NCBI GenBank assembly: GCA_020718125.1
Contig: DYDC01000093.1
Span: 1 to 9,049 of the forward strand
Source of the DNA: Methylacidiphilum sp.
Lineage (GTDB): Bacteria; Verrucomicrobiota; Verrucomicrobiia; CAIQCK01
Direction: 5' to 3'
DNA: 9,049 nucleotides
Shown here: positions 6,812-9,049 of the stretch, in pieces
Position numbering within the stretch: the stretch's first letter is position 1
Layout of the letters: each line of letters opens with the position of its first letter
Program-made: the position numbers and the translations under genes
The notes under the pieces: model-generated
The model's input: only the letters and a program-made list of their open reading frames with translations
The model's database searches: none
Told to the model about the DNA's origin: nothing

Positions 6812-8407
6812 ATGCAATTCCAACAAGAGATCGAAACCTACCTCCGGTCGCGGTTCACCGTCATCTGGATCGCCTCTTACGAGTAAGACCGGATCATCGC
6901 CACGCTCAAGGCGCTCTGCGAAAGAACCAACCGCCGCCTGTTCACATGGGACATCGCCGCTTACTTCCGCGCTATCGTGGACGCGGGTGGCACGCCTCCT
7001 GACGCGCGCGATCCCAAGACGGCACTGGAGGCGATCGCGAAAGCCGAGGACACGCGCGACGCCGTGTTTGTGCTCAAGGATTTCCACAACTGCCTTCAAA
7101 ACCAGCCGCTGATCCTCCGCCAACTGCGCAACCTCGCCCAGAGCCTCAAGGCCACCCGCAAGACCATCGTCATCACCGCGCCCAACGCCAAAGTCCCCGA
7201 TGATCTCAAGGACGACCTGTTCCTCGCCGAGTTCCCGCCCCCGGACGTGGAGGAACTCAAGACGATCCTCGACCGGTTCACCCAAAACCCGAACATCCGC
7301 GTCAACCTCACCCCGCTCGGCCGCGAGAAAGTCCTGCGCTCCGCCCTCGGCCTCTCTGCCAACCAAGCCCAGCGCGTCTTCGGCAAGAGCATCGTCGCGG
7401 AGATCAAAAGCCCGGACGGCCGCGTCATCAAACCCGCCGGCTCGCTCGACGAAAGCGGCATTGACATGATCACGCAGGAAAAGAAAGCCATCATCCGCGA
7501 ATCGGGCGCGCTGGAGTTCTACGCCCCGCAGGAAACCATCGCTGACGTCGGCGGGTTGGAAGTGCTCAAAGACTGGCTCCGCAAACGCGAAAAGGCCTTC
7601 ACCAAGGAAGCCCGTGATTACGGCCTGCCCGCGCCGAAAGGCATCGCGCTCATCGGCATCCCCGGCACCGGCAAGAGCCTCACCGCCAAAATGGTTGCCG
7701 GCCTCTGGCATCTGCCGCTCGTGAGGCTGGATGTCGGCGCGCTCTTCGGCGGGCTGGTCGGCCAGTCCGAGGAGAACACCCGCCGCGCGCTGGCGCTGGT
7801 GGAAACCATCGCCCCCTGCCTGATGTGGATTGACGAGATGGAAAAGGGGTTTGCCCAAGGCGGCGGCGACGGCGGGACTTCGCAGCGCGTCTTCGGCAGC
7901 ATCCTCTCGTGGATGCAGGAGAAGAAGCAGCCTGTGTTTGTCATCGGCACGGCCAACAACATCGCCCAACTGCCGCCGGAGTTCCTGCGTCGTGGCCGGT
8001 TCGACGAAGTGTTCTTCTTGGACCTGCCTACCACTCTGGAGCGCAAGGAAATCTTCCAGGTCCACATCCAAAAGCGAAAACGTCCCGTCCAGAACTTCGA
8101 CCTCGACGCGCTGGCGAAGGCGGCTGAGAGCTACGTCGGCGCCGAGATCGAACAAGCGGTCATTGACGCGATGTATCTGGCCTTCAACGACCCGAAGAAT
8201 CCCGGCCGCGACATCACTACCGAGGATATCCTCGCCGCGCTCCAGCGCCAGGTGCCCCTGGCGCGCTCCCAGCGCGAAGCGATCGAGTTCCTCCGCAACT
8301 GGCTGCGCGAAGGCCGCGCCCAGTCCGCGTCCTATCAGGAAGCGCGCAGGGCGGAGGAAAACTTCGTGAACCTCCAGATCGGTCCCGCTGGCCCGTCCAA
8401 CAACTGA
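6812..8407 (+). CDS. Ycf46-like AAA+ ATPase with in-frame TAA at codon 25
   Basis: The ATG at 6812 has GAGGA six bases upstream and reads MQFQQEIETYLRSRFTVIWI, the usual opening of Ycf46-like ATPases. After SYE comes TAA at 6884-6886, then DRIIATLKALCERTNRRLFT in the same frame, open to 8407. Counting from 6812, the Walker A GIPGTGKS is at 282-289, the Walker B acidic pair DE is at 341-342, the sensor-1 region GTANN is near 380 and the arginine-finger region RRGRFDE is at 393-399, so all ATPase residues are intact. The family is cytosolic and of poorly known role; the cyanobacterial/plastid member is Ycf46. If the TAA is real, translation could restart at a GTG at 6977, giving 476 residues without the first 55. 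GAA is the natural precursor, one G-to-T change away. The following gene starts 11 bases after the stop. Confidence 0.83.
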
Positions 8408-8417
8408 CGCCGCCGCC

Positions 8418-8981
8418 ATGATGAGACCGTCCTTCTCGAAACGTCTGACTGACGCGTGGGAAGTGCTGACCGGTGACGCTGTCGCCCCGCCTGCGCCACC
8501 GGCCGACGACGCGCGGCTCGCCGCCGAGTCGGCTGCTGCCGGTTTGCGCCTTCAAGTCCAGGAGGCCGAGCAGCGCATGGTTTCATTGCGTCGCGAACTC
8601 GACGCCGAACGCGCCGCTCGCGCCGCTCGCGCCGACGCGATCCAAGCCGCCGTCGCCAGTCACATGGAACCCGCCCTTGCCGATGCCGCTTCGTTCATCG
8701 GCCAACTCGCCCTCCAAGCCAGCCTTATCGAGCAGGGCAAACCCGTCGCCGCCCGCGACGTGATGGCCCTGGCCAGGAACCTCTCCCGCGCGTTCGAGAA
8801 ACTCGGTCTCATCCCGCTCGCCGCCGTCGGCGAAACCGCCAGCTTCAACCCCGACCTCCACCAACCCCTCGGCGGTTCAAGCCCGCTCGCCGGTTCGCCC
8901 GTGGTTGTCAAAATCCCCGGCTGCCGTCTGGCCCAGAAGATCGTCCGCAAATCCCTCGTCGAACCCTCAACCCAAATCTGA
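8418..8981 (+). CDS. Coiled-coil protein with a GrpE-like C-terminal domain
   Basis: The 187-residue product has a Pro/Ala-rich linker (about 20-32), a charged Ala/Arg/Glu heptad-like coiled coil (about 35-75), then a helical stretch LADAASFIGQLALQASLIE. Its C-terminus GETASFNPDLHQPLGG...SPVVVKIPGCRLAQKIVRKSLVEP (about 136-183) follows the pattern of the GrpE beta domain, in which FDPxxHxA is followed by GTVVxVxxxGYxLxxRVLRPAxV. GrpE is the nucleotide exchange factor of Hsp70/DnaK, with a long N-terminal coiled coil before that domain, so the order of parts agrees. The assignment is by pattern only; the N-terminal half is not recognisable. It begins 11 bases after the AAA+ ATPase gene and is probably in its operon, suggesting a shared chaperone or remodelling task. 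A second ATG at 8421 is an equal start candidate; no clear ribosome site is seen. Confidence 0.7.
   Translation: MMRPSFSKRLTDAWEVLTGDAVAPPAPPADDARLAAESAAAGLRLQVQEAEQRMVSLRRELDAERAARAARADAIQAAVASHMEPALADAASFIGQLALQASLIEQGKPVAARDVMALARNLSRAFEKLGLIPLAAVGETASFNPDLHQPLGGSSPLAGSPVVVKIPGCRLAQKIVRKSLVEPSTQI

Positions 8982-9049
<68 letters not shown>

Noticed and set aside
6734..8419. A 561-codon open frame on the minus strand across the AAA+ gene
   Set aside because: It is a mirror of the GC-rich AAA+ gene, with Asp/Glu/Gly/Arg/Leu/Val-rich, motif-free composition; the plus strand has intact Walker and sensor motifs.

Overview
The window is GC-rich, with strong GC preference at third codon positions. 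It looks like an accessory-rich bacterial chromosome, most plausibly Verrucomicrobiota or a relative such as Planctomycetota. This placement is an inference from three things: a four-helix-bundle (S23/IVP-type) gene lying between operon genes and flanked by CTCTTG-type tracts, low-complexity spacer repeats (CGACACC / CAACTCT units) at the right edge, and the protein families present. No rRNA, tRNA, CRISPR array or integrase is visible.

Left block, minus strand (1-2296). Reading leftwards, there is a small single-pass membrane protein gene that appears broken by a one-base frameshift and an in-frame TAG. It is followed by a cobalamin-binding-type radical SAM protein of the DUF4070/HpnP-like class. 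A second, truncated paralogue then runs off the left edge; its first 69 residues are about 55% identical to the first copy, and the two copies overlap or abut at an ATGA.

Centre block, plus strand (2488-6729). This is an electron-transfer-flavoprotein module: an ETF:quinone oxidoreductase-like flavoprotein with an unusual eight-cysteine ferredoxin tail, then EtfB, then a divergent EtfA. Electrons would presumably pass from acyl-CoA or amine dehydrogenases to EtfAB, then to the oxidoreductase, then to quinone. An inverted-repeat-flanked element carrying an S23-type gene with an internal TGA sits between the oxidoreductase and EtfB.

Right block, plus strand (6812-8981). A Ycf46-like AAA+ ATPase with an in-frame TAA at codon 25 is followed closely by a coiled-coil protein with a GrpE-like C-terminal domain. 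The pair looks like part of a chaperone system, possibly continuing with an Hsp70-like gene beyond the window. The last 68 bases are short-unit repeats.

The most notable observations are the inverted-repeat S23 element that resembles an rRNA intervening sequence placed in an mRNA, the second [4Fe-4S] cluster predicted in the ETF-QO, the loss of EtfA's usual FAD motifs, and the unusual density of single-event coding lesions (TAG, TGA, TAA and a frameshift) in otherwise well-preserved genes.
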